DNA of 64,000 bases. Origin: Hydrogenophaga sp. Its GTDB lineage: Bacteria; Pseudomonadota; Gammaproteobacteria; Burkholderiales; Burkholderiaceae_C. The notes beneath the pieces are model-generated. The model did no database searches and was not told the origin of the DNA. It saw only the letters and a list, made by a program, of their open reading frames with translations. How positions within the stretch are numbered: the stretch's first letter is position 1; each line of letters opens with the position of its first letter. The stretch lies in the NCBI RefSeq assembly GCF_019635465.1, contig NZ_JAHBZK010000017.1, forward strand, positions 54,984 through 118,983, written 5' to 3'. The position numbers and the translations under genes are program-made. Positions 37,246 to 49,499 of the stretch are shown here, piece after piece.

Positions 37246-37265
37246 GGCGCCGGTTTATCGGCGCC
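37246..37265 (+). terminator. Hairpin after hslO
   Basis: GGCGCCG and CGGCGCC form a 7-bp stem with a 6-base loop, 12 bases after the hslO stop. There is no T-run. Confidence 0.5.
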
Positions 37266-37308
37266 GTCCACCCGCAGGGTCGGACACGGGGGAGGGTGGT
37301 CCGGGTGA

Positions 37309-37331
37309 GGTCAAAAGTATGATTTTTGACC
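37309..37331. promoter_or_regulatory. Inverted repeat in front of the LysR-type gene
   Basis: GGTCAAAA and TTTTGACC are perfect 8-bp arms with a 7-base spacer, 27 bases before the LysR start. The AT-rich T-N11-A-type form is typical of a LysR autoregulatory site. Confidence 0.65.
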
Positions 37332-37357
37332 CCTGAAACTCCCCGAGGCCCGCCCCC

Positions 37358-38296
37358 ATGAAGAACGCCGACCTGCGCCAGCTGGCTTTGCTGTGTGAGC
37401 TGATCGACACCCAGAGCCTCAACGAGGCGGCCAGCCGGCTGCACATGTCGCCCTCGGCGGCCAGCCATGCGCTGACGCGTTTGCGGCAGGAGCTGGGCGA
37501 CGAGCTTTGTGTGCGTGACCGCCAGGGCTACCAGCTCACGCCGCGTGGAGCGTCCGCGCAGGCGTCGTTTCGTCAGATGCTGGACCTGTGGCGCGAGTCG
37601 AGTCAGGTCGATGTGCTGTTCGATCCCGCTTCGTGCGAGGCCCGCGTCACGCTGGCGTGTTGCGAGGGCCTGGGTGTGGACGCGTTGGCGGCGTTTCATC
37701 GCCGCACCGTTCAGCAAGCACCCCGGCTCCAGTTGGACATCGATGTGCCATCGCATGACCCGCGCGACATCGAGGCCTTGCGCAACGGCACCTGGGACAT
37801 CTTGTGCGGCCACCATGCGGCACCTACCGATGCGCGTGACCTGTACCGCGACGCCATCGTGGGCCCGGTAATCGATACGGTGTGCCTGCGCTCGAATCAC
37901 CCACGCATCGGTGACGCGCTGTCGCTCGCGCAGTACCTCGCAGAGGACCATGTGTCGGTGTGCGGCGCGCTGCACCCTGGTGGGTCAAGCAACCCCATCG
38001 ATGACGCCCTTGCGGCACGGGGGCTACCCACCCGCCGGGTCAGCGCGGTGAAGTCGTGGCTGCTGTGTGCCGAGTGGGTGGCCCACTCCGATCGGTTGCT
38101 GACCATCAGCGCCGATCAGGCCGTCTGGCTGATGCGCCATTCGCCTCTTGTGCGCTTGTTGCCCTTGCCGAGCGAGCTGGCCCCGCTGCAGGCGCCAGCG
38201 CACCTGCTGTGGCACCAGCGCACCCACCAGAGCCGACCACACCGCTGGCTGCGTCAGCGCTTGCGCGAACATTTCAATGCCCGCCCGGCTCAATGA
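37358..38296 (+). CDS. LysR-family transcriptional regulator
   Basis: A 312-residue regulator. The winged helix (about 5-63) contains SLNEAASRLHMSPSAASHALTRLRQELGDEL, and the rest (about 90-300) is a periplasmic-binding-like effector domain. There is no divergent target gene; the neighbour downstream is convergent and overlaps by 7 bases. Its regulon and effector are unknown. The N-terminal form and the H-T-H spacing resemble the LeuO/NodD-like subgroup. Confidence 0.92.
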   Translation: MKNADLRQLALLCELIDTQSLNEAASRLHMSPSAASHALTRLRQELGDELCVRDRQGYQLTPRGASAQASFRQMLDLWRESSQVDVLFDPASCEARVTLACCEGLGVDALAAFHRRTVQQAPRLQLDIDVPSHDPRDIEALRNGTWDILCGHHAAPTDARDLYRDAIVGPVIDTVCLRSNHPRIGDALSLAQYLAEDHVSVCGALHPGGSSNPIDDALAARGLPTRRVSAVKSWLLCAEWVAHSDRLLTISADQAVWLMRHSPLVRLLPLPSELAPLQAPAHLLWHQRTHQSRPHRWLRQRLREHFNARPAQ

Positions 38297-38640
38297 CCCG
38301 AGTGCAGCCAGGCGTCAATGCGCGGCTGGCGGGCGCGGGCGGCGCCCTCGCCCAGCAGGCGGCACATCAGGTCGAAGCATTCAAAGCGCAAGCGCCGGAT
38401 GGTCTCGAGGGAGGCGCTCTGGGTCAGCCTCAGGTAGAGCAGGTGATCGCGCCCTGACATCACCGCGCAATGGTCCTGAAACTCGGTGGTGAGGAATCGC
38501 TGCAGCTGCGCCAGGCGCGCCGGTTCTGCGTGCGCATTCTTCATGGGTGTTTTTGTTCCCCGGACGCGCCGCCACAGCCGCTCCAGGATGCGTGTCGCTG
38601 ACGGCGTGATCGCTGCGGGTTCTTCATAGAAGTTGTTCAT
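38290..38640 (-). CDS. Hypothetical small protein
   Basis: A 116-residue protein, starting MNNFYEEPAAITPSATRILERLWRRV, with GGGAG eleven bases upstream. It is Arg- and Leu-rich and mainly helical, without signal, membrane helix or named motif. It could be a cytoplasmic protein specific to this group of bacteria. Its 3' end overlaps the convergent LysR gene. No function is assigned. Confidence 0.6.
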   Translation of the reverse strand: MNNFYEEPAAITPSATRILERLWRRVRGTKTPMKNAHAEPARLAQLQRFLTTEFQDHCAVMSGRDHLLYLRLTQSASLETIRRLRFECFDLMCRLLGEGAARARQPRIDAWLHSGH

Positions 38641-38808
38641 CGACGGCTCCCTGTTGATTGACGATGGGGTCACTCTAGAAGCCGGATCGGGCGCTGTCGA
38701 ACGCACAGTTCGCGATAGCGATTGCGCCAGACTCAATACACAAAACCTATCGAGTGCGCGCAACGGGTGGCTGGCCTGTGTGATGCCGTCCAGGGTGTCC
38801 GGTTTCGC

Positions 38809-39453
38809 TCAATTCGAGCGCCGGGCAAGCAGATCGCGAAACAGCCGGTGCTCACAATCCGGGTCGCTGCAGGCCTCGCATTGCCACCGCCCTTGGCCAG
38901 CGCGAAGGCGCGGGTCGTCGCTGACGAGTGGACGACCCAGCGCGCCACCGATGGCCGCCAGTGCCGCCTTCAAGCGCACCCCCTGATCGCCGTAGACGGT
39001 TTGAAAGGCGATGCCAGCCTGCCCCAGTTCGCGCCGCAGCAGGCTGTCGACGGCTTCACGCACGGCCGGGCTGTCGCGAAAGAAGCCATCGTGATGCCAG
39101 GGAATGTCCAGGCCCATGAGCAGCGTGAGATCGATCCGACGCTGGGCCGCCACCGCCTGTGGCCACAGGCTTCGATCAGCAAAGTAGTGCTCGCTGTAGG
39201 CGGCCACCACCATGGCGCTGGTGTCGGCAATCACCACCTCGGCGCTGGACTGTTCGATCTGGCGGGTCTGCTCGGCTGCGATCGCCGCTTGTTCGTCAGC
39301 CTGAGGTGCCCGGCCGGCAAGCTCACTCCAAAGGCGCAGGTGTTCGGCAACCACCTCACAGCGCACCCCGGCTGAGTTCAGCGAGGCACTCAGTTGTCGC
39401 GCCAGGGTGGTCTTTCCACTGGATTCGCCGCCGAGCAGCGCCACACGCAACAT
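38809..39453 (-). CDS. NadR-like nicotinamide riboside kinase/ATPase
   Basis: A 214-residue P-loop protein with GGESSGKTTLA at residues 9-19, then a VIADTSAM Walker-B-like stretch. This matches the kinase domain of NadR (AAA_28), which phosphorylates nicotinamide riboside; the NMN adenylyltransferase half is absent. A short Cys-rich tail, CEACSDPDCEHR, may bind a metal. The start is ATG 39453; the upstream TTG has no support. It follows ftsB on the same strand with a 51-base gap. Confidence 0.8.
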   Translation of the reverse strand: MLRVALLGGESSGKTTLARQLSASLNSAGVRCEVVAEHLRLWSELAGRAPQADEQAAIAAEQTRQIEQSSAEVVIADTSAMVVAAYSEHYFADRSLWPQAVAAQRRIDLTLLMGLDIPWHHDGFFRDSPAVREAVDSLLRRELGQAGIAFQTVYGDQGVRLKAALAAIGGALGRPLVSDDPRLRAGQGRWQCEACSDPDCEHRLFRDLLARRSN

Positions 39454-39504
39454 GGGGAGAACAGGGAGCAAGCGGCGCGTGATCGGCGCGTGATCGTCGA
39501 GCGA

Positions 39505-39780
39505 TCAGCGCGCGATCTGCACGAAGATTTCGTTGGGCTTGACCATGCCGAGCTCCTGGCGCGCCAGTTCCTCGACCATCTCAAGCCCCTCTTGCAGATC
39601 GCGCAGTTCGCTGGCGACCTGGTCATTGCGCCGCTGCGCCTCGGTGTTGGCCTTGAGTTGTGCGTCCAGTTCGCGTTTGAGCTCGGCCACCTGCGGCACG
39701 CTGCCCCGCCCGAACCACAGTTGCGCGTGCAGCACCAGCAGCAGTGCCACCAGGAAGCCGGGGATCAGGCGATTCGCCAT
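39505..39780 (-). CDS. ftsB: Cell division protein FtsB
   Basis: A 91-residue bitopic membrane protein: short cytoplasmic tip, membrane helix (about 5-23), then a coiled coil (about 30-75) and conserved LARQELGMVKPNEIFVQI. With FtsL and FtsQ it activates septal wall synthesis. It sits downstream of eno, the usual place in gamma- and betaproteobacteria. Confidence 0.92.
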   Translation of the reverse strand: MANRLIPGFLVALLLVLHAQLWFGRGSVPQVAELKRELDAQLKANTEAQRRNDQVASELRDLQEGLEMVEELARQELGMVKPNEIFVQIAR

Positions 39781-39862
39781 TTCGATTCCACCTTCATGCC
39801 AAGCGCGAGGCCATCCAACCGAGAGACACCACGGAACTGGCTTTGCCAGGCCGTCGGTGTCG

Positions 39863-39876
39863 CCCCCTTGAGGGGG
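39863..39876. terminator. Hairpin between eno and ftsB
   Basis: CCCCCT and AGGGGG form a 6-bp stem around TG in the 121-base gap after eno. Further GC-rich inverted sequence (GCGCGTAGCGCG) follows. It may reduce read-through into ftsB. Confidence 0.4.
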
Positions 39877-39901
39877 TCGCGCGTAGCGCGGCGGGGGTGT
39901 T

Positions 39902-41188
<1,287 letters not shown>

Positions 41189-41239
41189 TCAAGGGTCCTC
41201 AGGTCAAGGTCAATGTGAATGGGGAGGCAAGGCACGCGC

Positions 41240-42097
41240 TCAGGCGTCGAAGCGGTCTTCGAGATAGCCGTTCTTCTTGGTGACCGTGTCGAGCGCGAGC
41301 AGGGTTTCGAGCAGCGCCGGCATGTGCTTGAGCGGCACGGCGTTGGGGCCGTCGCTGAGCGCCTTGGCGGGGTCCGGGTGGGTTTCCATGAACAGGCCCG
41401 AGACGCCCACCGCGACCGCGGCGCGCGCCAGCACCGGCACAAACTCGCGCTGGCCACCGCTGCTGGTGCCCTGTCCGCCGGGCAACTGCACGCTGTGGGT
41501 GGCGTCGAACACCACCGGGGCACCGGTCTCACGCATGATCGCCAGCGAGCGCATGTCGGAGACGAGGTTGTTGTAGCCAAAGCTCACGCCGCGCTCACAG
41601 GCCATGAAGCTGTCTTCGGGCAGGCCGGCGTCGCGGGCGGCGTCGCGTGCCTTGTCGATGACGTTCTTCATGTCGTGCGGCGCGAGGAACTGGCCCTTCT
41701 TGATGTTCACCGGCTTGCCGCTTTGCGCCACGGCGCGGATGAAATCGGTCTGGCGGCACAGGAAGGCCGGCGTCTGCAGCACGTCGCACACGGCGGCGGC
41801 GGGGGCGATGTCGTCTTCGGTGTGCACGTCGGTGATGACGGGAACGCCCAGCTGGGCCCGCACCTTGGCCAGCACCGCCAGACCGGCCTCACGGCCCGGC
41901 CCGCGAAAGCTCTTGCCGCTGCTGCGGTTGGCCTTGTCGAAGCTGCTCTTGAAGATGAAGGGGATGCCCAGCGAGGCGGTGATCTCCTTCAGCCGCCCGG
42001 CCACATCCATCTGCAACTGTTCGGATTCAATGACGCAGGGGCCGGCGATGAGGAAGAAGGGCTTGTCGAGACCGACGTCGAATCCGCAGAGTTTCAT
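41240..42097 (-). CDS. kdsA: 3-deoxy-D-manno-octulosonate 8-phosphate synthase
   Basis: A 285-residue enzyme that joins phosphoenolpyruvate and arabinose 5-phosphate to make KDO8P for lipopolysaccharide. The key residue Cys21 in AGPCVIES marks the metal-dependent class (the E. coli-type enzyme has Asn here). [16 protein letters not shown] and [11 protein letters not shown] are also present. It starts 21 bases after the pyrG stop. Confidence 0.96.
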   Translation of the reverse strand: MKLCGFDVGLDKPFFLIAGPCVIESEQLQMDVAGRLKEITASLGIPFIFKSSFDKANRSSGKSFRGPGREAGLAVLAKVRAQLGVPVITDVHTEDDIAPAAAVCDVLQTPAFLCRQTDFIRAVAQSGKPVNIKKGQFLAPHDMKNVIDKARDAARDAGLPEDSFMACERGVSFGYNNLVSDMRSLAIMRETGAPVVFDATHSVQLPGGQGTSSGGQREFVPVLARAAVAVGVSGLFMETHPDPAKALSDGPNAVPLKHMPALLETLLALDTVTKKNGYLEDRFDA

Positions 42098-42118
42098 GGT
42101 GTGTGCGACGGTGTGTGT

Positions 42119-43915
<1,797 letters not shown>

Positions 43916-43967
43916 TCATCCGTCATCGCCCCCGCGCCGCGCGCACGCGCTGCTACATTGCGCCCCC

Positions 43968-45182
43968 ATGAGCGATCTCGCCGGAAAACACATCGTCCTC
44001 GGCCTCAGCGGCGGCGTGGCCTGCTACAAGGCGGCCGAGTTCTGCCGCGGCCTGATCAAGGCCGGCGCCACGGTGCAGGTGGTGATGACCGAGGCGGCCG
44101 AGCACTTCATCACCCCCGTGACCATGCAGGCCTTGTCGGGCCGGCCGGTCTACAGCTCGCAGTGGGATGCGCGCGAGGGCAACAACATGCCCCACATCAA
44201 CCTCAGCCGCGAGGCCGACGCCATCGTCATTGCCCCGGCCAGCGCCGACTTCATGGCCAAGCTGCTGCATGGCCGTGCCGACGACCTGTTGTCGCTGCTG
44301 TGCCTGGCGCGCCCCATCGAGCGCGTGCCGCTGATCCTGTCGCCGGCCATGAACCGCGAGATGTACGCCCACCCGGCCACGCAGCGCAACCTGGCGCAGC
44401 TGCGTGCCGACGGCGCCGTGGTGCTGGGCGTGGGCGCGGGTGAGCAAGCCTGTGGCGAGACCGGCGACGGCCGCATGCTCGAGCCCGACGAACTCCTGCA
44501 GGAGTTGATCGCCCACTTCCAGCCCAAGCGGCTGGCCGGTCGGCACGTGCTGATCACCGCCGGCCCCACTTACGAGGCGATCGACCCGGTGCGCGGCATC
44601 ACCAACCGCAGCAGCGGCAAGATGGGCTTTGCACTGGCCCGCGCCGCGCGCGAGGCCGGTGCGCAGGTCACCCTGGTGGCCGGCCCGGTGGCCTTGCCCA
44701 CGCCGCGCGGCGTGCAGCGTGTGGACGTGGCCTCGGCGCTGGACATGCAGCGCGCGGTGCAGGCCAGTGCCGACGCGGTCGATGTGTTCATCGCCGCCGC
44801 GGCGGTGGCTGACTGGCGCCCGGCCAGCGCTGCCGAGCGCAAGATCAAGAAGGACGGCAGCGGCGACGTGCCGGCACTGGCTTTTGTCGAGAACCCGGAC
44901 ATCCTGGCGGGCGTGGCGGCCAGCCCCCGGGCGCAACAGGGTGCGCTGTTCTGCGTCGGCTTTGCCGCCGAGAGCCACGACCTGCTGGCCCACGCCCAGG
45001 CCAAGCGCGAGCGCAAGGGTGTGCCGCTGCTGGTGGGTAACATCGGCCCCGACACCTTCGGGCAGGATCACAACGCGCTGCTGCTGGTGGATGCCAGCGG
45101 CAGTACCGAGCTGCCACGTGCCGACAAGCTCAGCCTGGCGCGCGCGCTGGTGACCGAAATCGCCCGTCGATTGCCCCGCTGA
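43968..45182 (+). CDS. coaBC: Bifunctional phosphopantothenoylcysteine decarboxylase/synthase
   Basis: A 404-residue fused enzyme for coenzyme A synthesis. The FMN-dependent CoaC half (about 1-185) has VLGLSGGVACYKAAE, the catalytic His in PHINLSR and the PAMNREMY motif. The CTP-dependent CoaB half (about 190-404) has ITAGPTYEAIDPVRGITNRSSGKMG. It is divergent from pyrG across a 178-base gap that contains GTCATCCGTC direct repeats and must hold both promoters. Confidence 0.96.
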   Translation: MSDLAGKHIVLGLSGGVACYKAAEFCRGLIKAGATVQVVMTEAAEHFITPVTMQALSGRPVYSSQWDAREGNNMPHINLSREADAIVIAPASADFMAKLLHGRADDLLSLLCLARPIERVPLILSPAMNREMYAHPATQRNLAQLRADGAVVLGVGAGEQACGETGDGRMLEPDELLQELIAHFQPKRLAGRHVLITAGPTYEAIDPVRGITNRSSGKMGFALARAAREAGAQVTLVAGPVALPTPRGVQRVDVASALDMQRAVQASADAVDVFIAAAAVADWRPASAAERKIKKDGSGDVPALAFVENPDILAGVAASPRAQQGALFCVGFAAESHDLLAHAQAKRERKGVPLLVGNIGPDTFGQDHNALLLVDASGSTELPRADKLSLARALVTEIARRLPR

Positions 45183-45253
45183 TCGCTCAACAAGCGACGC
45201 CCGCCCGCTCGACGCGTCGCCCCTTTTGCCTTCTGAACCCTTGCCTTCGAGCC

Positions 45254-45808
45254 ATGGCCGTTGAGCCAACTCCCATCCATCCCGCATCAGCCGGCTTGCG
45301 CCGACGTGAAGCCCTCGCGGCTGCCCTGTTGCTGCCCATGGGTGTGTGCGCTGCGGACGCGGTCGTGCCCACGCCCTGGCCGGCGGGGCGGGCGACGCCC
45401 GCACTCAAGTTGCCGGTCTGGGGCGGCTCGGTGCAGGATGTGGCCAGTCTTCGCGGGCGACCGGTGCTGCTCAACTTCTGGGCCAGCTGGTGCCCACCTT
45501 GCGTTGAAGAAATGCCCACCCTCGAACTGCTGGCCACCCGCCACCAGGCCGACGGCCTGGAGGTGCTGGCCGTCAACTTCCGCGAGACCGACGCCACCGT
45601 GCGCCGCTTCATCGCGCAGACCGGCCTCACGCTGCCGGTGCTGCGCGACCGCGACGGCGCCACCGCCAAGGCCTTCGGGGTGCGCATCTTTCCCAGCACC
45701 ATCGCCATTGGCCGCGATGGCCGGGCGCAATTCACCGTGACCGGCGAGGTCGACTGGCTGGGCGCCGAGGCGCGCCGCTGGCTCGACCCCTTGCTGGCCA
45801 CCCGATGA
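45254..45808 (+). CDS. TlpA/ResA-like thioredoxin-fold protein
   Basis: A 184-residue protein, probably exported, with an N-terminal hydrophobic segment (REALAAALLLPMGVCAADA). The redox pair is Cys80-Pro-Pro-Cys83 in FWASWCPPCVEEMP, followed by VLAVNFRETDATVRRF and the cis-Pro in IFPSTIAI. Such proteins reduce periplasmic disulfides, for example in cytochrome c maturation. No cytochrome gene is near. It starts 71 bases after coaBC. Confidence 0.88.
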   Translation: MAVEPTPIHPASAGLRRREALAAALLLPMGVCAADAVVPTPWPAGRATPALKLPVWGGSVQDVASLRGRPVLLNFWASWCPPCVEEMPTLELLATRHQADGLEVLAVNFRETDATVRRFIAQTGLTLPVLRDRDGATAKAFGVRIFPSTIAIGRDGRAQFTVTGEVDWLGAEARRWLDPLLATR

Positions 45809-45833
45809 CAACTTTTTCTTGAAGGGACTCACC

Positions 45834-46934
45834 ATGACCACCACCTTTTCGCGCCGCCAACTGCTGCAAGCCGGCATTGCGGCCTCATTGCCATTGCCCG
45901 CTCTGGCGCAAGAGCGCCGCTTTGCCCCGCAGGTCGGCCCATGGCGCACCTTTGAGGTCACAGTGACCGTCAACGTGGCCGACCCTCAAGGCACCACGCG
46001 CCTGTGGCTGCCGGTGCCAGACCTCGACAACAACTGGCAGCGCTCGATCGACAACAGCTGGAGCGGCAACGCCAGCCAGGCCGGCCTGGTGGCCGATCCC
46101 AAGGCGGGCGTGCGCATGCTCATGGCCGAATTCGCGCCTAGCGTGAAGGCGCCGACGCTGCAATTCACCACGAAGCTGCAGACCCGCAACCGCGCTGTCG
46201 ACTGGTCGCAGCGCAACCTGGCCGCCGAAGACCCGGCCGTTCTGCGCGCCAACCTGCAGCCCAGCGAGTTCAAGCCGCTCGACGGCATCGTGCGCCAGAC
46301 CGCGCTGGCGGCCACCAAGGGCGCCAAGACCGACGTGCAGAAGGCGCGCGCGCTCTACGACTGGGTGGTCACCAACGCTTACCGCGAACCCAAAACCCGC
46401 GGTTGTGGCACCGGCGACATCAAGACCATGCTCGAAACCGGCAACTTGGGTGGCAAGTGCGCCGACCTCAACGCCCTGTTCGTGGGCCTGTGCCGTGCGG
46501 CCGGTGTGCCCGCGCGCGATGTGTACGGCCTGCGGCTGGTGCCATCGGCCTTTGGCTACAAGGAACTGGGTGGCAATCCGGCCAACCTCAAGGGCGCGCA
46601 GCACTGCCGCGCCGAGGCCTACCTGGCCGGCTATGGCTGGGTGGCGATGGACCCGGCCGATGTGCTCAAAGTGATGCGCCAGGAAACGCCCGACTGGATC
46701 AAGGACCGCAAGAACGCGGTGGCCGCGCCGGTCGACGCGGCCCTGTTTGGCAGCTGGGAAGGCAACTGGGTGGGCTGGAACAGCGCCAGCGACGTGACGC
46801 TGCCCGGCTCGGTGTCGGCGCAGACCCTGCCGTTCCTGATGTACCCGAACGGCGAGAACCAGAGCGGTCGCTTCGACGAACTGTCACCCGACACCTTCAA
46901 GTACGCGATCTCGGCGCGCGAGATCACGACCTGA
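45834..46934 (+). CDS. Exported transglutaminase-like protein
   Basis: A 366-residue protein with a Tat-like signal (SRRQLLQAGIAASLPLPALAQ). The transglutaminase-like domain (about 160-300) has Cys209 in GGKCADLNALFVGLCRAAGVPARDVYG, and the His and Asp of the triad in QHCRAEAYL and WVAMDPADV. These are the marks of a peptidase- or transglutaminase-type periplasmic enzyme. Its substrate is unknown. Start ATG 45834 has AAGGGA upstream, 25 bases after the thioredoxin-like gene. Confidence 0.88.
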   Translation: MTTTFSRRQLLQAGIAASLPLPALAQERRFAPQVGPWRTFEVTVTVNVADPQGTTRLWLPVPDLDNNWQRSIDNSWSGNASQAGLVADPKAGVRMLMAEFAPSVKAPTLQFTTKLQTRNRAVDWSQRNLAAEDPAVLRANLQPSEFKPLDGIVRQTALAATKGAKTDVQKARALYDWVVTNAYREPKTRGCGTGDIKTMLETGNLGGKCADLNALFVGLCRAAGVPARDVYGLRLVPSAFGYKELGGNPANLKGAQHCRAEAYLAGYGWVAMDPADVLKVMRQETPDWIKDRKNAVAAPVDAALFGSWEGNWVGWNSASDVTLPGSVSAQTLPFLMYPNGENQSGRFDELSPDTFKYAISAREITT

Positions 46935-46972
46935 GTCGCCGCGCGCTCCCAGGTGCCCGCCTGATCAACGCC

Positions 46973-47545
46973 ATGCAGAGCGACGACCCGAAGGCACTGA
47001 CCGTGCTGCTGGAGCGCTACTCGGTGGGGGCGCGGCACCTGCGGGCGCCCGCGCCTTCGGAGGACGAACTGACGCGCATGGTGGCTGCGGCGCTGCGCGC
47101 CCCCGACCACGCCGGGCTGGTGCCCTACCGCTTCGCGCTGGTGCAGGGCGACGCGCGCGAGCGCCTGGGCGAGCTGTTTCAACGTGTCGCGCTGGCCGCC
47201 GGCAAGTCACCCGAACAGGCCGAACGCGATCGCGAGCGGGCCACCGGCGTGCCCATGCTGGTGGCGGTGATTGCGCACATCGATGCCGGACACCCGTTGG
47301 CCACCGTGCACGAGCAATGGATCGCCATCGGCGGGGCGCTGGCCAACTTCCTGACCGCTGCCCATGCGCTCGGCTATGGGGGCAAGATGCTCTCGGGCGG
47401 CAAGGTGCGCGTGCCCGAGGTGGTGGCGGCGTTCTGCCGCCCCGGTGAGACGCTGGTGGGCTGGGTGGTGCTGGGCACGCCGCAAGGGCAGGGCAAGCCG
47501 AAGTTCGACAAACCTGCGCCCGGTGCCCTCATCGAGCGCTGGTAG
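46973..47545 (+). CDS. Nitroreductase-family protein (YdjA-like)
   Basis: A 190-residue FMN-dependent nitroreductase of the small YdjA-like kind: LLERYSVGARHLRAPAPSEDELTRM near the start, GLVPYRFALV, IAIGGALANFLTAAHALGYG and LVGWVVLGTP at the end. Physiological substrate unknown. It is 38 bases after the transglutaminase gene and may be in one transcript with it. The frame continues far upstream, but ATG 46973 follows the previous stop. Confidence 0.88.
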   Translation: MQSDDPKALTVLLERYSVGARHLRAPAPSEDELTRMVAAALRAPDHAGLVPYRFALVQGDARERLGELFQRVALAAGKSPEQAERDRERATGVPMLVAVIAHIDAGHPLATVHEQWIAIGGALANFLTAAHALGYGGKMLSGGKVRVPEVVAAFCRPGETLVGWVVLGTPQGQGKPKFDKPAPGALIERW

Positions 47546-47557
47546 CCCGCACCTGGC

Positions 47558-48673
47558 TCAGTCCCACCAGGGCAGCAGCCGCTTCATGGCCGCCACCTCG
47601 CCGCAGTGGTCGGGCTGGTAACCGGGCAGCGTGGCCATGCGTTGTTGCCAGTCGCGGCTGCGCAGGCAGGCCAGCAGGCGCTGCATGGGTGGGTCGTCCA
47701 GCGAGGATTTCAGGCCCACCAGCAGATAGCGCTCATCGGTGAGTGGCACAAAGTCGAGCCGGGCGCTGCGCGCCGCGTATTCGGTGCCCAACCCCACGTC
47801 GGCGGTACCACCGGCCACCGCCAGCGCCACGGCAGCGTGCGAACGCTCGATGTGGTCGTAGCCGTCGATATCCAGCGGCATCAGGCCGGCCTGGCCCAGC
47901 AGTTCGTCCAGCAGCAGCCGGGTGCCGGTGCCCAGCGCGCGGTTGACAAAGCGCGCCTGCAGCCGCGCCACGTCCTGGATGTCGTGCAGGCGCAGAGGGT
48001 TGCCGGGCGCCACGATCAGCCCTTGCGTGCGACGGGCAAAACCGATGATCTTGTGCAGCCCGGGCTTGAGCATGGGGCGGTAAGTGCGGGCCGTCACGGT
48101 CTGGGCACCCGAGAACGGCTGCGCATGAAAGCCCGCGATGTTGCAACGCCCTTCGTTGAGCGCGCGAATGGCGTCCACACTGCCGCAGAAATGCACGTCC
48201 AGGTGCAGCGATTCGCGGCCATCGCGCTGAGCAGCAAAGTCCACCAGTTCGGTCAGCGCGTGGTCGTGGCTGGCGTACAGGCGCAGTGTGGGCACGCCCG
48301 GTGCGTCCTCGTCGCTGCTCAGCACCTGGGTGAAGGCGCGCTCGAGTTCGACCCGCAGACTCTCCAGTTGCGGGCCCAGGCGTGCCTGGGCGAGGCGCTC
48401 GGCACCCAGCAGCTTCTCGCCAAAAGGCGTGAGGCGGGCCGCCTGGCCGCGCTCCCAGAGGATCAAGCCCTGCCCGAGATCGGCCTCCCAGTCCTTGAGC
48501 TGGCCCCAGACGTGGCGGTAGGACAGGCCCAGCTCACGCGCGGCGCCCGATATCGAGCCGCTGCTCTTGACCGCGTGCAGCACGTCCATCATGGGGTTGC
48601 GCAGCAATGACGCACCTTGCGGGGCCACAGCTTCGCGGGCGGTGAATTGGTAGGCCAGCTCGATGCGTCGCAT
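47558..48673 (-). CDS. ModE-type HTH regulator fused to a periplasmic-binding-like domain
   Basis: A 371-residue predicted cytoplasmic regulator. The N-terminal ModE/LysR-like winged helix (about 25-95) has GASLLRNPMMDVLHAVKSSGSISGAARELGLSYRHVWGQLK. The C-terminal part (about 120-360) resembles a molybdate-type periplasmic binding domain (PBP-like) with TLRLYASHDHALTELVDFA and FVNRALGTGTRLLLDELL. It is divergent from tupBCA, so it probably senses molybdate or tungstate and controls that operon. I take ATG 48673; an upstream ATG at 48706 lies inside the operator palindrome. Confidence 0.85.
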   Translation of the reverse strand: MRRIELAYQFTAREAVAPQGASLLRNPMMDVLHAVKSSGSISGAARELGLSYRHVWGQLKDWEADLGQGLILWERGQAARLTPFGEKLLGAERLAQARLGPQLESLRVELERAFTQVLSSDEDAPGVPTLRLYASHDHALTELVDFAAQRDGRESLHLDVHFCGSVDAIRALNEGRCNIAGFHAQPFSGAQTVTARTYRPMLKPGLHKIIGFARRTQGLIVAPGNPLRLHDIQDVARLQARFVNRALGTGTRLLLDELLGQAGLMPLDIDGYDHIERSHAAVALAVAGGTADVGLGTEYAARSARLDFVPLTDERYLLVGLKSSLDDPPMQRLLACLRSRDWQQRMATLPGYQPDHCGEVAAMKRLLPWWD

Positions 48674-48699
48674 GGGGCGCAAGTGTGCCGCAACGGCCT

Positions 48700-48717
48700 T
48701 ATGCATTCAGGTGCATA
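48700..48717. promoter_or_regulatory. Operator palindrome of the tungstate transport operon
   Basis: TATGCA and TGCATA are perfect 6-bp arms around a 6-base centre, in the divergent gap between the ModE-like regulator and tupB. This AT-rich site is the only palindrome in the gap and is the best candidate binding site of that regulator. Confidence 0.65.
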
Positions 48718-48770
48718 CCGCGTGAACACGTAGCGCGGCGTTCGTGATGCTTCGATAAGCTCGTCGCCTT

Positions 48771-49499
48771 ATGAACACCTTTTCCGACAGCGTGGTCACC
48801 GCGATCGGGCTCATCGTCTCGGGCGATCCGGGGCTGTGGTCCATCGTGCTGCGTTCGCTGGTGGTGAGCGTGCTGGCCACGGCCATCGCCTATGGCCTGG
48901 GGCTGTGGTTCGGAGCCTGGCTGGCGGGTGCGCGCTTCAAGGGCCGTGCGGCCGTGCTCACGCTGCTCAACACTGCGCTCGCCGTGCCAGCGGTGGTGGT
49001 CGGGCTGGTGGTGTACCTGCTGCTGTCGCGCTCGGGCCCGCTGGGCTTTCTCGGCTGGTTGTTCAGCGTGCCGGCCATGGTGATGGCGCAGGCCGTGCTG
49101 GTGCTGCCGCTGGTCACGGCGCTGGTGCGCCAGATCGTCGAAGACGCGGACCGCGACCACGGCGAGCAACTGCGCTCCATGGGTGCAGGCACCCTGACAC
49201 GCAGCCTGCTGCTGGCCTGGGACGAGCGCTACGCCTTGCTCACCATCTTCATCACCGCCTTCGGGCGGGCGATCTCCGAAGTCGGCACGGTGATGATCGT
49301 GGGCGGCAACATCGACGGCTTCACCCGCGTGATGACCACCGCCATTGCGCTGGAGACCAGCAAGGGCGATCTGCCGCTGGCGCTGGGCCTGGGCCTGGTG
49401 CTGCTGGCCGTGGTGCTGGTGCTCAATGCCATGGTGTCGGTGGTGCGGCGCTGGCGCGAGCGCGAAGACGGTTTGATGCCCGAGGGGGCGATGGCGTGA
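48771..49499 (+). CDS. tupB: Tungstate ABC transporter permease TupB
   Basis: A 242-residue inner-membrane permease with about five helices and the EAA-like loop MGAGTLTRSLLLAWDERYALL, then FGRAISEVGTVMIVGGNIDGFTRVMTTAIALET, typical of TupB. It pairs with TupC and TupA encoded downstream to import tungstate (or molybdate) oxyanions. First gene of tupBCA; the GTGA overlap with tupC indicates coupling. Confidence 0.9.
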   Translation: MNTFSDSVVTAIGLIVSGDPGLWSIVLRSLVVSVLATAIAYGLGLWFGAWLAGARFKGRAAVLTLLNTALAVPAVVVGLVVYLLLSRSGPLGFLGWLFSVPAMVMAQAVLVLPLVTALVRQIVEDADRDHGEQLRSMGAGTLTRSLLLAWDERYALLTIFITAFGRAISEVGTVMIVGGNIDGFTRVMTTAIALETSKGDLPLALGLGLVLLAVVLVLNAMVSVVRRWREREDGLMPEGAMA

